Source of the DNA: Gammaproteobacteria bacterium | Lineage (GTDB): Bacteria > Pseudomonadota > Gammaproteobacteria > Burkholderiales > Rhodocyclaceae | Assembly (NCBI GenBank): GCA_018819515.1 | Contig: JAHJPX010000015.1 | Location: forward strand, 1 to 9,484 | Direction: 5' to 3' | DNA: 9,484 bases | Part shown: piece after piece, positions 1 to 5,903 of the stretch | How the letters are laid out: every line of letters begins with the position of its first letter | Position numbering within the stretch: position 1 is the first letter of the stretch | The notes under the pieces: generated by a model | Databases searched by the model: none | Seen by the model: the letters and a program-made list of their open reading frames with translations, nothing else | Told to the model about the DNA's origin: nothing | Made by a program: the position numbers and the translations under genes

Positions 1-16
1 AGGTCACACCCCTTTC

Positions 17-133
17 AGTCTGGTGCCCATAGCGTCCCGGAACCACCCCTTCCCATCCCGAACAGGACCGTGAAACAGGACCGCGCCCATGATATTGCGG
101 ACTACCCGTGAGAAAGTAGGTCAGCGCCAGACT
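17..133 (+). rRNA. rrf: 5S ribosomal RNA
   Basis: This is the 5S rRNA, the small RNA of the large ribosomal subunit and the last gene of the rRNA operon. The 5' segment GTCTGGTG (18-25) pairs with CGCCAGAC (125-132) to close helix I, and A17 can pair with T133. The internal CCACCCCTTCCCATCCCGAACAG-type loop, the GTGAAAC stretch and the late GAAAGTAGGTC stretch are hallmarks of proteobacterial 5S. Length is about 117 nt, as expected. Bases 1-16 are the end of the 23S-5S spacer; no 23S sequence is in the window. Mature ends are inferred from pairing and may be off by one to three bases. Confidence 0.96.
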
Positions 134-143
134 ATCCCTTCCC

Positions 144-178
144 AAACGCCCCACCTTCCAGGTGGGGCGTTTGTTTTT
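144..178 (+). terminator. Rho-independent terminator of the rRNA operon
   Basis: A perfect 12-bp stem, AAACGCCCCACC (144-155) with GGTGGGGCGTTT (161-172), closes a 5-nt loop and is followed by GTTTTTG. It lies 11 nt after the 5S gene and should end the rRNA transcript. Only 23-24 nt separate its T-tract from the accA start, so accA relies either on readthrough or on a promoter within this short gap. Confidence 0.93.
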
Positions 179-184
179 GTGCGC

Positions 185-193
185 TGGTAGAAT
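185..193 (+). promoter_or_regulatory. Candidate extended -10 promoter for accA
   Basis: The sequence TGG-TAGAAT fits an extended -10 element (TGn followed by five of six matches to TATAAT). No good -35 hexamer is visible 16-18 bp upstream, where the terminator stem lies, which is typical of extended -10 promoters. The predicted start of transcription is about 200-202, on or next to the A of the accA ATG, so the mRNA would have essentially no leader. This comes from sequence only. The alternative is readthrough from the rRNA operon. Confidence 0.45.
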
Positions 194-201
194 TGACGTC
201 C

Positions 202-1170
202 ATGAAAACGACCTTTCTCGACTTTGAACAGCCGATAGCAGAGCTTGAGGGCAAGATTGAGCAATTGCGTTTTGCTCAAGACGATTCGGCAGTCGACATC
301 TCTGAGGAAATTGGCCGCCTTGAAACGAAGAATCTCGCGCTGACCAAGGACATCTATGCCAAGCTGTCTCCGTGGCAGATCGCCCAGGTCGCCCGTCATC
401 CGCAGCGCCCCTATACGCTCGACTACGTAGAGCACATCTTTACCGATTTCGAAGAGCTGCATGGTGATCGCGCCTTCGCGGACGACAAGGCAATCGTTGG
501 CGGTATCGCGCGTTTCGGTGGCCAGTCGTGCGTGGTGATCGGACACCAGAAGGGGCGAGACACCAAGGAAAAGATCTTGCGTAACTTCGGAATGCCGCGG
601 CCCGAGGGATATCGCAAAGCGCTACGGTTGATGCGCCTTGCCGAGCGATTCGACATGCCGGTGTTTACTTTTGTGGATACTCCGGGCGCCTATCCGGGCA
701 TCGATGCCGAGGAGCGTGGCCAATCGGAAGCCATCGGTCGCAACCTCTATGAGATGGCAGAACTGAAGGTGCCCATCATCACGACCATCATTGGTGAAGG
801 TGGCTCTGGCGGTGCCTTGGCCATCGCCGTCGGCGATGCGGTTCTGATGCTCCAGTATTCGACCTATTCCGTCATTTCTCCGGAAGGATGCGCGTCCATT
901 CTTTGGAAGAGCGCTGAAAAAGCCGCCGAGGCGGCCGATACCATGGGCATTACGGCGGCTCGTTTGAAGACCCTTGGATTGATCGATCGCGTCGTTACCG
1001 AACCGCCCGGCGGGGCACACCGGGATCATCGGGCGATGGCTGTGGCGCTGAAAAAGGTTCTTCAGGATCAACTGAAGCAATTGGTGACGTTGTCTTCGGC
1101 CGAACTGATCGAACGTCGCTTCGAGCGTCTTCTGGCATATGGCCGCTTCAAGGAAGTCCCTATCCACTGA
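202..1170 (+). CDS. accA: Acetyl-CoA carboxylase carboxyltransferase subunit alpha
   Basis: AccA pairs with AccD to form the carboxyltransferase half of acetyl-CoA carboxylase, which moves the carboxyl group from biotin on AccB to acetyl-CoA, making malonyl-CoA for fatty acid synthesis in the cytoplasm. The 322-residue product is close to the usual length (E. coli about 319). It opens with the family-typical MKTTFLDFEQPIAELE and a helical N-terminal region (about 1-60). The crotonase-fold core carries VDTPGAYPG (158-166) and the glycine-rich oxyanion-hole segment GEGGSGGA (198-205). The ATG at 202 is chosen over an in-frame TTG at 193 because the family begins at this Met. There is no Shine-Dalgarno upstream. 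The 3' end overlaps tilS by 32 bp, suggesting co-transcription. Confidence 0.97.
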   Translation: MKTTFLDFEQPIAELEGKIEQLRFAQDDSAVDISEEIGRLETKNLALTKDIYAKLSPWQIAQVARHPQRPYTLDYVEHIFTDFEELHGDRAFADDKAIVGGIARFGGQSCVVIGHQKGRDTKEKILRNFGMPRPEGYRKALRLMRLAERFDMPVFTFVDTPGAYPGIDAEERGQSEAIGRNLYEMAELKVPIITTIIGEGGSGGALAIAVGDAVLMLQYSTYSVISPEGCASILWKSAEKAAEAADTMGITAARLKTLGLIDRVVTEPPGGAHRDHRAMAVALKKVLQDQLKQLVTLSSAELIERRFERLLAYGRFKEVPIH

Positions 1171-2092
1171 GCGGGTCCTGGCGGCCGCGGGCAACTGCCT
1201 GAATCGCCATGCCGGCGCCGATGATCGCTTGGTCGTTGGGTTGTCCGGCGGAATCGACTCGGTTGTCTTGCTCCATGTGGCAAAGCAATGCTCGCCTACC
1301 GTTGCAGCCTTGCATGTTCATCACGGGCTGAGTCCAAGCGCCGACAGTTGGACCCGCTTCTGTCGCGATTTGTGCCATGAATGGAACGTTTCGTTACAAG
1401 TGGCCCGGGTAAAAGTCGACCGTAGTAGTGCTGATGGATTGGAAGGGGCGGCACGTCGTGCGCGGCACGATGCTTACAAGAGCGCAGTCGCCGATTGGAT
1501 TCTGCTGGGACATCATCGCGGCGACCGGGCCGAAACGCTGCTGTTCAACTTGCTGCGCGGTGCAGGCATTCGCGGCGCGGGCGCGATGCCGGACCGCAAT
1601 GGCCGGTTACTACGCCCTTTGCTGGCGTTAGGCCGGGCGGATATCGAGGCGTATGCAAGAACGCACGGGTTGAGCTGGATCGACGATCACAGCAACGCGG
1701 ATACACGATTCTCCCGCAACTTCCTTCGCCACACCATCTTTCCGTCGCTGTCGCGCCGTTTCCCTGCAGCGGAACAGCGCCTCGCCAGTGCGGCTGCACG
1801 CTTCGCCGAGGCTGCCGATCTCCTTGATGAGCTTGCGCGACTCGATCTTGGTTCGCGTGAGGCTTCATTTCCGATCGACGTCGAATGCCTGGTGCATTTG
1901 TCCGAATCGCGCGCCCGCAACCTGCTGCGCTACCTGCTCGCGTGCCAAGGAGTCGGGATCCCCAGCGAGGAACGCTTGTACGAAGCCTTGCGCCAGTTCA
2001 TCGAGGCGGGGCCGGACAAGCATCCCGCACTGGTTTTTGGCGGCTATGTGATGCGCCGCAAAGCCGGGCGAATCCTCCTTGAGCCGGCATAA
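1139..2092 (+). CDS. tilS: tRNA(Ile)-lysidine synthetase, short form
   Basis: TilS uses ATP and lysine to convert C34 of the tRNA-Ile CAU anticodon to lysidine, so that this tRNA is charged with Ile and reads AUA; the gene is normally essential. The PP-loop SGGIDS (36-41) marks the ATP-pyrophosphatase domain, followed by the HVHHGLSP segment (59-66), the GHHRGDRAET motif (124-133) and LLRGAGIRGAGAM (138-150). A helical middle domain (about 200-300) follows. At 317 residues it is about 100 shorter than E. coli TilS and seems to lack the C-terminal domain, as in some compact family members such as the Aquifex enzyme. In the conserved HHxDDQ motif the sequence reads HHRGDR (Asp to Gly at 128, Gln to Arg at 130). 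It starts inside the accA 3' end (32-bp overlap). The stop lies 39 bp from the convergent dctR gene, leaving no room for a lost C-terminus. Confidence 0.94.
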   Translation: MAASRKSLSTERVLAAAGNCLNRHAGADDRLVVGLSGGIDSVVLLHVAKQCSPTVAALHVHHGLSPSADSWTRFCRDLCHEWNVSLQVARVKVDRSSADGLEGAARRARHDAYKSAVADWILLGHHRGDRAETLLFNLLRGAGIRGAGAMPDRNGRLLRPLLALGRADIEAYARTHGLSWIDDHSNADTRFSRNFLRHTIFPSLSRRFPAAEQRLASAAARFAEAADLLDELARLDLGSREASFPIDVECLVHLSESRARNLLRYLLACQGVGIPSEERLYEALRQFIEAGPDKHPALVFGGYVMRRKAGRILLEPA

Positions 2093-2118
2093 AAAGTCAG
2101 CCGTGGTGATACGCCGAG
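2091..2118 (-). terminator. Weak candidate terminator after dctR
   Basis: Read on the minus strand, downstream of the dctR stop, TCGGC and GGCTGA can form a short imperfect stem (one G-U pair and a bulge, about 8 bp in all) followed by C and five T residues (2095-2091). The T-tract overlaps the tilS stop codon on the opposite strand. The stem is weak, so termination here is only a possibility. No terminator was seen for tilS in the + direction within this gap. Confidence 0.3.
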
Positions 2119-2131
2119 ATACTCCCTCTGC

Positions 2132-2740
2132 CTAGCCATGCTGATTGCCGGCCAGCAGCTGCGCGAGTTCTACGGCTGACTTCACGGCCATCTTCTCGAA
2201 GATCCGCGCCCGGTGAACTTCGACGGTGCGCATCGCGATGTTGAGGTCGGCAGCGATCACCTTGTTGTACTGCCCGGCGAGGATACGGTCCATGACTTCC
2301 CGCTCGCGGTTGGTCAGGCTGCGCAATCGGGTTTCGATCGACGCCGTCGATGCCGCGTGTTGGCGCTGCTCCCGGTCGAGCTGGAGGGCGGCGATGACCC
2401 GGTTTACCAGTTCATTGTCGTTGCATGGCTTCTCGATGAAGTCGAAGGCGCCTTTCTTGAGCGACTGAACCGCCAACGGGACATCGCCATGGCCCGTCAG
2501 GAAGATCGCCGGCATTGTGCAACCCAATGCCAGAAGCTGGTCGAACAGTTCCAGGCCGCTCATGCCGGACATCCGGATATCGAGCACCAGGCAGCCGTTC
2601 AGGTCGGGACGATAATCGGCCAGAAACGCTTCAGCCGAACTCCAGGCTTGCGAAGCCACGCCCCGCGAACGCAACAGCCAGGCCAATGCATCACGGATGG
2701 CATCGTCATCATCAACAAGGAAAGCGGTGCCGGAACTCAT
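2132..2740 (-). CDS. dctR: Two-component response regulator, FixJ/NarL type, DctR-like
   Basis: This cytoplasmic response regulator should be phosphorylated by the adjacent kinase and control transcription of the divergent transporter operon. It has 202 residues. The receiver domain (about 5-120) has the acidic cluster D10-D12, phospho-acceptor D54 in LVLDIRM, T82 and K104 in IEKP, so all key residues are intact. A short linker with Gln and Ala residues leads to a LuxR/FixJ-type helix-turn-helix (about 139-197), with LTNREREVM and MRTVEVHRARIFEKM as typical segments. The start codon overlaps the kinase stop by 4 bp (ATGA), indicating translational coupling. The dctR name rests on architecture and on the neighbouring TRAP genes, as in the Rhodobacter capsulatus DctS/DctR pair. 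Family members near other substrates look similar, so the ligand is inferred. Confidence 0.9.
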   Translation of the reverse strand: MSSGTAFLVDDDDAIRDALAWLLRSRGVASQAWSSAEAFLADYRPDLNGCLVLDIRMSGMSGLELFDQLLALGCTMPAIFLTGHGDVPLAVQSLKKGAFDFIEKPCNDNELVNRVIAALQLDREQRQHAASTASIETRLRSLTNREREVMDRILAGQYNKVIAADLNIAMRTVEVHRARIFEKMAVKSAVELAQLLAGNQHG

Positions 2741-4683
2741 CGGCGCTTGGTCGGGAGCAGAACGTGCACGATGCTACCACCATCGGGATTGGGCTCAATC
2801 CACAACCGCCCCTTGTGCCCCTCGACCACCGAACGGCAGATGTTGAGGCCCATCCCCATCCCTTCGGACTTGGTCGTGAAAAAGGGCTCGAATAACCGAT
2901 TGGCAACTTCCTCCGGAATCCCGGGGCCATGATCCGCGATGCACAGATGTACCTGATCATCTTCTCGTTGAGCCGTAACAATGAGGATGCGTCGCAAGGG
3001 CTCGACATTGCGCATCGCCTCGATACCGTTGCGGATCAGGTTGAGGATAACCTGTCCGAGCAGGATGCGGTCACCCTGAACGGAAGGCAGCGATCCAGCC
3101 AGCCGGCGCTGGATACGCATGCCTTGCCGGCGCGCGTCGGGTTCAATCAGGGCGATGACCTCGTCGGTCAGCTGGGCGACGTCGCACGGCTCGGACTTCG
3201 GTTCCGCCCGCCGCACAAATTCGTAGATGCGGCGGATGATTCGGCCGGCACGTTGCGCCTGCTCGGTACTCTTCGCAAGCGCGGCTTCAATGTCGGCGAG
3301 ATTTGCGTTGCCCGAGGTCAGCATGTTGAGACAGCCGGCGTTGTAGCCGGCGATCGCCGCGAGCGGCTGGTTGAGTTCGTGGGCCAGGCTGGAGGCCATT
3401 TCCCCCATTGCGATCAGGCGCTGGGTTGCCTGTAGGCGCTCCTCCTGCTGGCGGGCCAACTCGGCGGCGCGCTTCTGGTCCGAAATGTCGATCACGGAAC
3501 TCATCCAGCCGGTCTGCCGCCCGGCCGTGTCGATCAAGGGTGCCTCGTGGATCAGCACCGGGAATACCTCGCCATTACGACGCTTGAAGGAAACTTCGAA
3601 ACCCCGCTCCGGGCCTTCACCGGCCAGGATACGATCGTGCAGTGCTTGAGTTGCATCGATGTCCTCATCGACCCAATAAGGCATTGGCGGTTCGCGTCCG
3701 ACCAGTTCGTCCGCATCCCATCCGACCATTGAGCAGAAGGCCGGGTTGACGTAGGTGATGCGCCCTTCGAGATCGCGGGCGCGCATACCCGTCTGCACTG
3801 AATCCTCCATCGCCTTGCGGAACGCATGCTCGTCGCGCAATGCCTGCTCGGCAGCAAGGCGATGCTGAGTGTGGCGGCGAAGCGCCCACATGCTCCACAA
3901 GACAGCGATAGCGAGCACGACGAGCGCTGCGGACAGCAAGCGCCCCGCCAGTGGTGGTGGCAAACGATATGGCGTGGCCTCAAGCGCGAGGCCGTGTCCC
4001 GGCGGATCGAAGGCAAGTTGGTAGCTGCCTTCTGCTGCTGGCGCCTCGACTTTCGAGCGGGAGGCATACGCCTTGCCGCCGGTATCAATGACCACAATGC
4101 GGTAGCGCTCGGCCAGCCACCACGGCACGGATTCTTGAAGCAGGCGATTCAGAGAGTAGCTGCCGACGACCGTGCCGGTGCTCTGATCGTTACGATAGAG
4201 CGGCACATGAACGTCGAATTGCCAGTGGTTGTTGCCGATGTCGTAGGGGCTGCCATAGACTGGCTTGCCTACCGACAGGGCAAGGCGGCTTGTTTCATGA
4301 TTGGGCGCTGGCGCCGATCCGCCGGGCAGTTCGGCGCGGAGCTGGCCCTCCGGATCGACCCAGAAGACTCTTACCAGACCGGTCTGGCTATCGATCAGCG
4401 TTCGAGCATGTGCCTCGAATCTGCTGCCATCGGTGGGCGGACGCGGACCGATCTGGCCGAGCAATTCCTCGTTGTGCCTCAGCACGAAGCGAAGATTCTG
4501 TTCGAGCCAGAGCATGTCGCTAATCAGGGTGGCGCGTTGTTCCTCTTTGTCGGCGCGATCGGTAAGCCAGAGCAGACTGAGGACGGCTGCGATGAACAGC
4601 GCGAAAGACAGCCGTGGCAGGAGCCACAGCCAGCCCGCCGCCGGAACTGCCACCTCCCGGTCTGATGGTATTCGCCCACTCAT
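2737..4683 (-). CDS. dctS: Membrane sensor histidine kinase, DctS-like
   Basis: This inner-membrane kinase likely senses an external dicarboxylate and phosphorylates DctR. The 648-residue reading begins with a short cytoplasmic tail, then TM1 (about 20-40), a periplasmic sensor region of about 205 residues (41-246), TM2 (247-267), a PAS domain (about 288-402), a short coiled linker (403-422), a HisKA domain with phospho-acceptor H435 in AHELNQP, and a HATPase domain with N-box NLIRNGIEAM (548-557), G1 DHGPG (584-588), F-box FEPFFTTK (598-605) and G2 GMGMGL (608-613). It appears complete and catalytically competent. The ATG at 4683 was chosen. An in-frame TTG at 4767 would add 28 residues unlike a kinase N-terminus and run through the divergent promoter region. 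No clear Shine-Dalgarno precedes 4683. The stop overlaps dctR. Confidence 0.9.
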   Translation of the reverse strand: MSGRIPSDREVAVPAAGWLWLLPRLSFALFIAAVLSLLWLTDRADKEEQRATLISDMLWLEQNLRFVLRHNEELLGQIGPRPPTDGSRFEAHARTLIDSQTGLVRVFWVDPEGQLRAELPGGSAPAPNHETSRLALSVGKPVYGSPYDIGNNHWQFDVHVPLYRNDQSTGTVVGSYSLNRLLQESVPWWLAERYRIVVIDTGGKAYASRSKVEAPAAEGSYQLAFDPPGHGLALEATPYRLPPPLAGRLLSAALVVLAIAVLWSMWALRRHTQHRLAAEQALRDEHAFRKAMEDSVQTGMRARDLEGRITYVNPAFCSMVGWDADELVGREPPMPYWVDEDIDATQALHDRILAGEGPERGFEVSFKRRNGEVFPVLIHEAPLIDTAGRQTGWMSSVIDISDQKRAAELARQQEERLQATQRLIAMGEMASSLAHELNQPLAAIAGYNAGCLNMLTSGNANLADIEAALAKSTEQAQRAGRIIRRIYEFVRRAEPKSEPCDVAQLTDEVIALIEPDARRQGMRIQRRLAGSLPSVQGDRILLGQVILNLIRNGIEAMRNVEPLRRILIVTAQREDDQVHLCIADHGPGIPEEVANRLFEPFFTTKSEGMGMGLNICRSVVEGHKGRLWIEPNPDGGSIVHVLLPTKRR

Positions 4684-4689
4684 GGCCGG

Positions 4690-4719
4690 ATGATACGGCG
4701 CGTCTGCGGAAATCCACAA
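4690..4719 (-). promoter_or_regulatory. Candidate promoter for dctSR
   Basis: On the minus strand TTGTGG (4719-4714) and TATCAT (4695-4690; five of six matches to the -10 consensus) are separated by 18 bp. The -35 match is only fair. A start 7 nt past the -10 box falls at about 4683, the A of the chosen dctS ATG, which would give a leaderless message and fits the lack of a Shine-Dalgarno. Found by eye only. Confidence 0.3.
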
Positions 4720-4737
4720 TTCGGGGAAGGCCGAACT
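4718..4737. promoter_or_regulatory. Inverted repeat in the dctS-dctP1 divergent region, candidate operator
   Basis: TTCGG (4720-4724) and CCGAA (4731-4735) form an inverted repeat with a 6-bp spacer, with one more symmetrical A/T pair outside a mismatch. It sits near the middle of the 98-bp gap between the divergent dctSR and dctP1 starts and abuts the proposed -35 elements of both. It is therefore a reasonable candidate site for DctR or another regulator. The half-sites are only 5 bp, so a chance occurrence is possible. Confidence 0.35.
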
Positions 4738-4748
4738 TTGGATAAAGT
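4720..4748 (+). promoter_or_regulatory. Weak candidate promoter for the dctP1 operon
   Basis: TTCGGG (4720-4725) and TAAAGT (4743-4748) are spaced by 17 bp, placing a transcription start near 4755 and a leader of about 27 nt before dctP1. Both boxes are poor matches to the housekeeping consensus, as expected for a promoter that needs an activator. I looked for a sigma-54 -24/-12 element here and did not find one. Confidence 0.25.
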
Positions 4749-4781
4749 CAGACACCGACACAAACAATGAGGAGAATTGGC

Positions 4782-5774
4782 ATGAAGATAGTTGTCGCGA
4801 CCCTTTCCGCCTTTATTATGTCCATCACGGTTCAGAATGCCGTCGCCAGCGATTGTGCGCCTGGTGCGCGGGTGGTCAAGTTCTCGCACGTGACTGGCGG
4901 CACGACCCATCCCAAGGTAGTGGCGGCCAACAATTTTGCTGCCCGCGTGAACAAGGAACTCAGCGGTGTTCTATGCGTTGAGGTGTACCCCAATAGCACG
5001 TTATTCGGCGATTCCAAGGAACTCGAAGCCCTTTTGCTGGGCGACGTGCAGTTCCTGGCCCCATCGCTGTCTAAGTTCGGTTCCTACACCAAGAAACTAG
5101 GCGTGTTCGATCTGCCGTTTATCTTTAAGGACATGGACGCCGCCATCAGGTTCACCAACGGCAAGGTTGGCAAGAGCCTGCTCAACTCCATGGAGGATGT
5201 TGGTTTTGTCGGCCTGGGTTACTGGATGAGCGGCATGAAGTACTTTTCGGCCAACAAGCCGCTGTTGTTGCCAAGCGACGCCAAGGGCCTGAAGTTCCGC
5301 GTGCAAACCTCGGACGTGGCCAAGGCAATGATTGACGCGATGGGCGCCTCTCCCCAGCCGATGGCCTTCGCCGAGGTCTATGGTGCCCTGCAAACCGGTG
5401 TGGTCGATGGTCAGGAGAACACCTGGTCGAACATCTATACCAAGAAGTTCTTTGAGGTGCAGGACAGCACAACGGAGACAAACCATCAACTGCTGGCCTA
5501 TCTGTTCATGACCTCCAAGGAATTTCTGGACAGCCTGAAGCCGGATGTCCGTGCCAAGCTAGCGATGATTGCCGACGAGGTTACTCAGGAAGCCAACGAG
5601 AGCGTGAAGGCTGCCGAGGCCAAGAACCGACAGAATATTCTGGACGCTGGTGGCAAGATCCGCACCCTGACACCAGAACAGCGCAAGGCTTGGGTCGATG
5701 CCATGAAGCCGGTCTGGAAGCAGTTTGAAGGCGAGATCGGCAAGGACATCATCGACGCCGCCGCGGGTTCCTGA
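4782..5774 (+). CDS. dctP: TRAP transporter periplasmic binding protein DctP (first copy)
   Basis: This periplasmic solute receptor binds a carboxylate, likely a C4-dicarboxylate, and delivers it to the DctQM permease. It has 330 residues, normal for the family. A signal peptide (1-22) ends at ALA-type site AVA before Ser23. The DctP fold shows KFSHVTGG (33-40), VEVYPNSTLFGD (66-77), LGDVQFLAPSLSKFG (86-100), KFRVQTSD (171-178) with the conserved carboxylate-binding Arg173, and VVDGQENTWSNIYTKKFFEVQ (207-227). The ATG at 4782 is preferred to one at 4767 because GAGGAGA (4769-4775) lies 6 nt upstream of 4782. The mature protein has two cysteines, C25 and C65, absent from the second copy. It heads the operon, which is divergent from dctSR; a structured 129-nt gap separates it from dctQ. 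Substrate is inferred from the family and the DctSR neighbours. Confidence 0.92.
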   Translation: MKIVVATLSAFIMSITVQNAVASDCAPGARVVKFSHVTGGTTHPKVVAANNFAARVNKELSGVLCVEVYPNSTLFGDSKELEALLLGDVQFLAPSLSKFGSYTKKLGVFDLPFIFKDMDAAIRFTNGKVGKSLLNSMEDVGFVGLGYWMSGMKYFSANKPLLLPSDAKGLKFRVQTSDVAKAMIDAMGASPQPMAFAEVYGALQTGVVDGQENTWSNIYTKKFFEVQDSTTETNHQLLAYLFMTSKEFLDSLKPDVRAKLAMIADEVTQEANESVKAAEAKNRQNILDAGGKIRTLTPEQRKAWVDAMKPVWKQFEGEIGKDIIDAAAGS

Positions 5775-5786
5775 CCGACCCGTTAT

Positions 5787-5799
5787 TTGCAGACTGCAA
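5787..5799. repeat. 13-bp perfect dyad after dctP1
   Basis: TTGCAG-A-CTGCAA is a perfect palindrome with a single central base, beginning 12 nt past the dctP1 stop. The one-base centre is too tight for a good RNA hairpin across all pairs, so it resembles a DNA-binding dyad, or a weak hairpin with a small loop. A 13-bp dyad of the same form also follows the second dctP gene. Confidence 0.5.
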
Positions 5800-5803
5800 T
5801 CTA

Positions 5804-5861
5804 CAGCGACCACTCCGTTGCCCGGAGTGGTTCGCTGCGTGCTGACGGGTAGCGCGCAGCG
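5804..5861 (+). promoter_or_regulatory. Two overlapping stem-loops in the dctP1-dctQ gap
   Basis: Stem A pairs CAGCGACCACTCCG (5804-5817) with CGGAGTGGTTCGCTG (5823-5837), with one bulged T and a 5-nt loop. Stem B pairs CGCTGCGTGCT (5833-5843) with AGCGCGCAGCG (5851-5861), 11 bp with one G-U pair and a 7-nt loop. They share 5833-5837, so both cannot be complete at once, although a shortened A (9 bp) could stack on B. Neither is followed by a T-run, so this is not a standard terminator. In TRAP and ABC operons such hairpins after the binding-protein gene often protect its mRNA and lower expression of the downstream permease. The rest of the gap (5862-5903) is AT-richer with small palindromes and the dctQ ribosome binding site. 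Confidence 0.7.
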
Positions 5862-5903
5862 TCCATTGCATAAGAATTCGCGAAGAATATTCAGGGACGA
5901 GCC

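Noticed and set aside
193..201. TTG start for accA three codons upstream of the ATG
   Set aside because: The protein family starts at the MKTTFLDFEQ methionine, and no ribosome binding site supports the TTG.
2093..2131. Missing C-terminal domain of TilS lost by frameshift
   Set aside because: Only 39 bp separate tilS from the convergent dctR, and no TilS-like coding sequence is visible in other frames beyond the stop.
2213..2932. 239-codon + strand frame opposite dctR and dctS
   Set aside because: The minus-strand kinase and regulator carry all expected motifs; this frame has none and overlaps both.
3826..4665. 279-codon + strand frame opposite dctS
   Set aside because: Shadow of the kinase coding strand with no coherent domain or ribosome binding site.
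4684..4767. 28-residue N-terminal extension of the DctS kinase
   Set aside because: It begins at a TTG without a ribosome binding site, is unlike a kinase N-terminus, and crosses the whole divergent promoter region.
4767..4781. Earlier ATG for dctP1 (adds MRRIG)
   Set aside because: The GAGGAGA ribosome binding site lies inside this extension, correctly spaced for the ATG at 4782, which also gives a cleaner signal peptide.
4684..4781. Sigma-54 promoter for the dct operon, as in rhizobial dctA
   Set aside because: No GG-N10-GC element with the -24/-12 consensus was found, and DctR is of the FixJ/NarL type without a sigma-54 activator domain.
5843..5876. Internal promoter ahead of dctQ (CTGACG and a CATAAG-like box)
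   Set aside because: Spacing and box quality are poor, and the -35 overlaps the hairpin; not supportable by eye.
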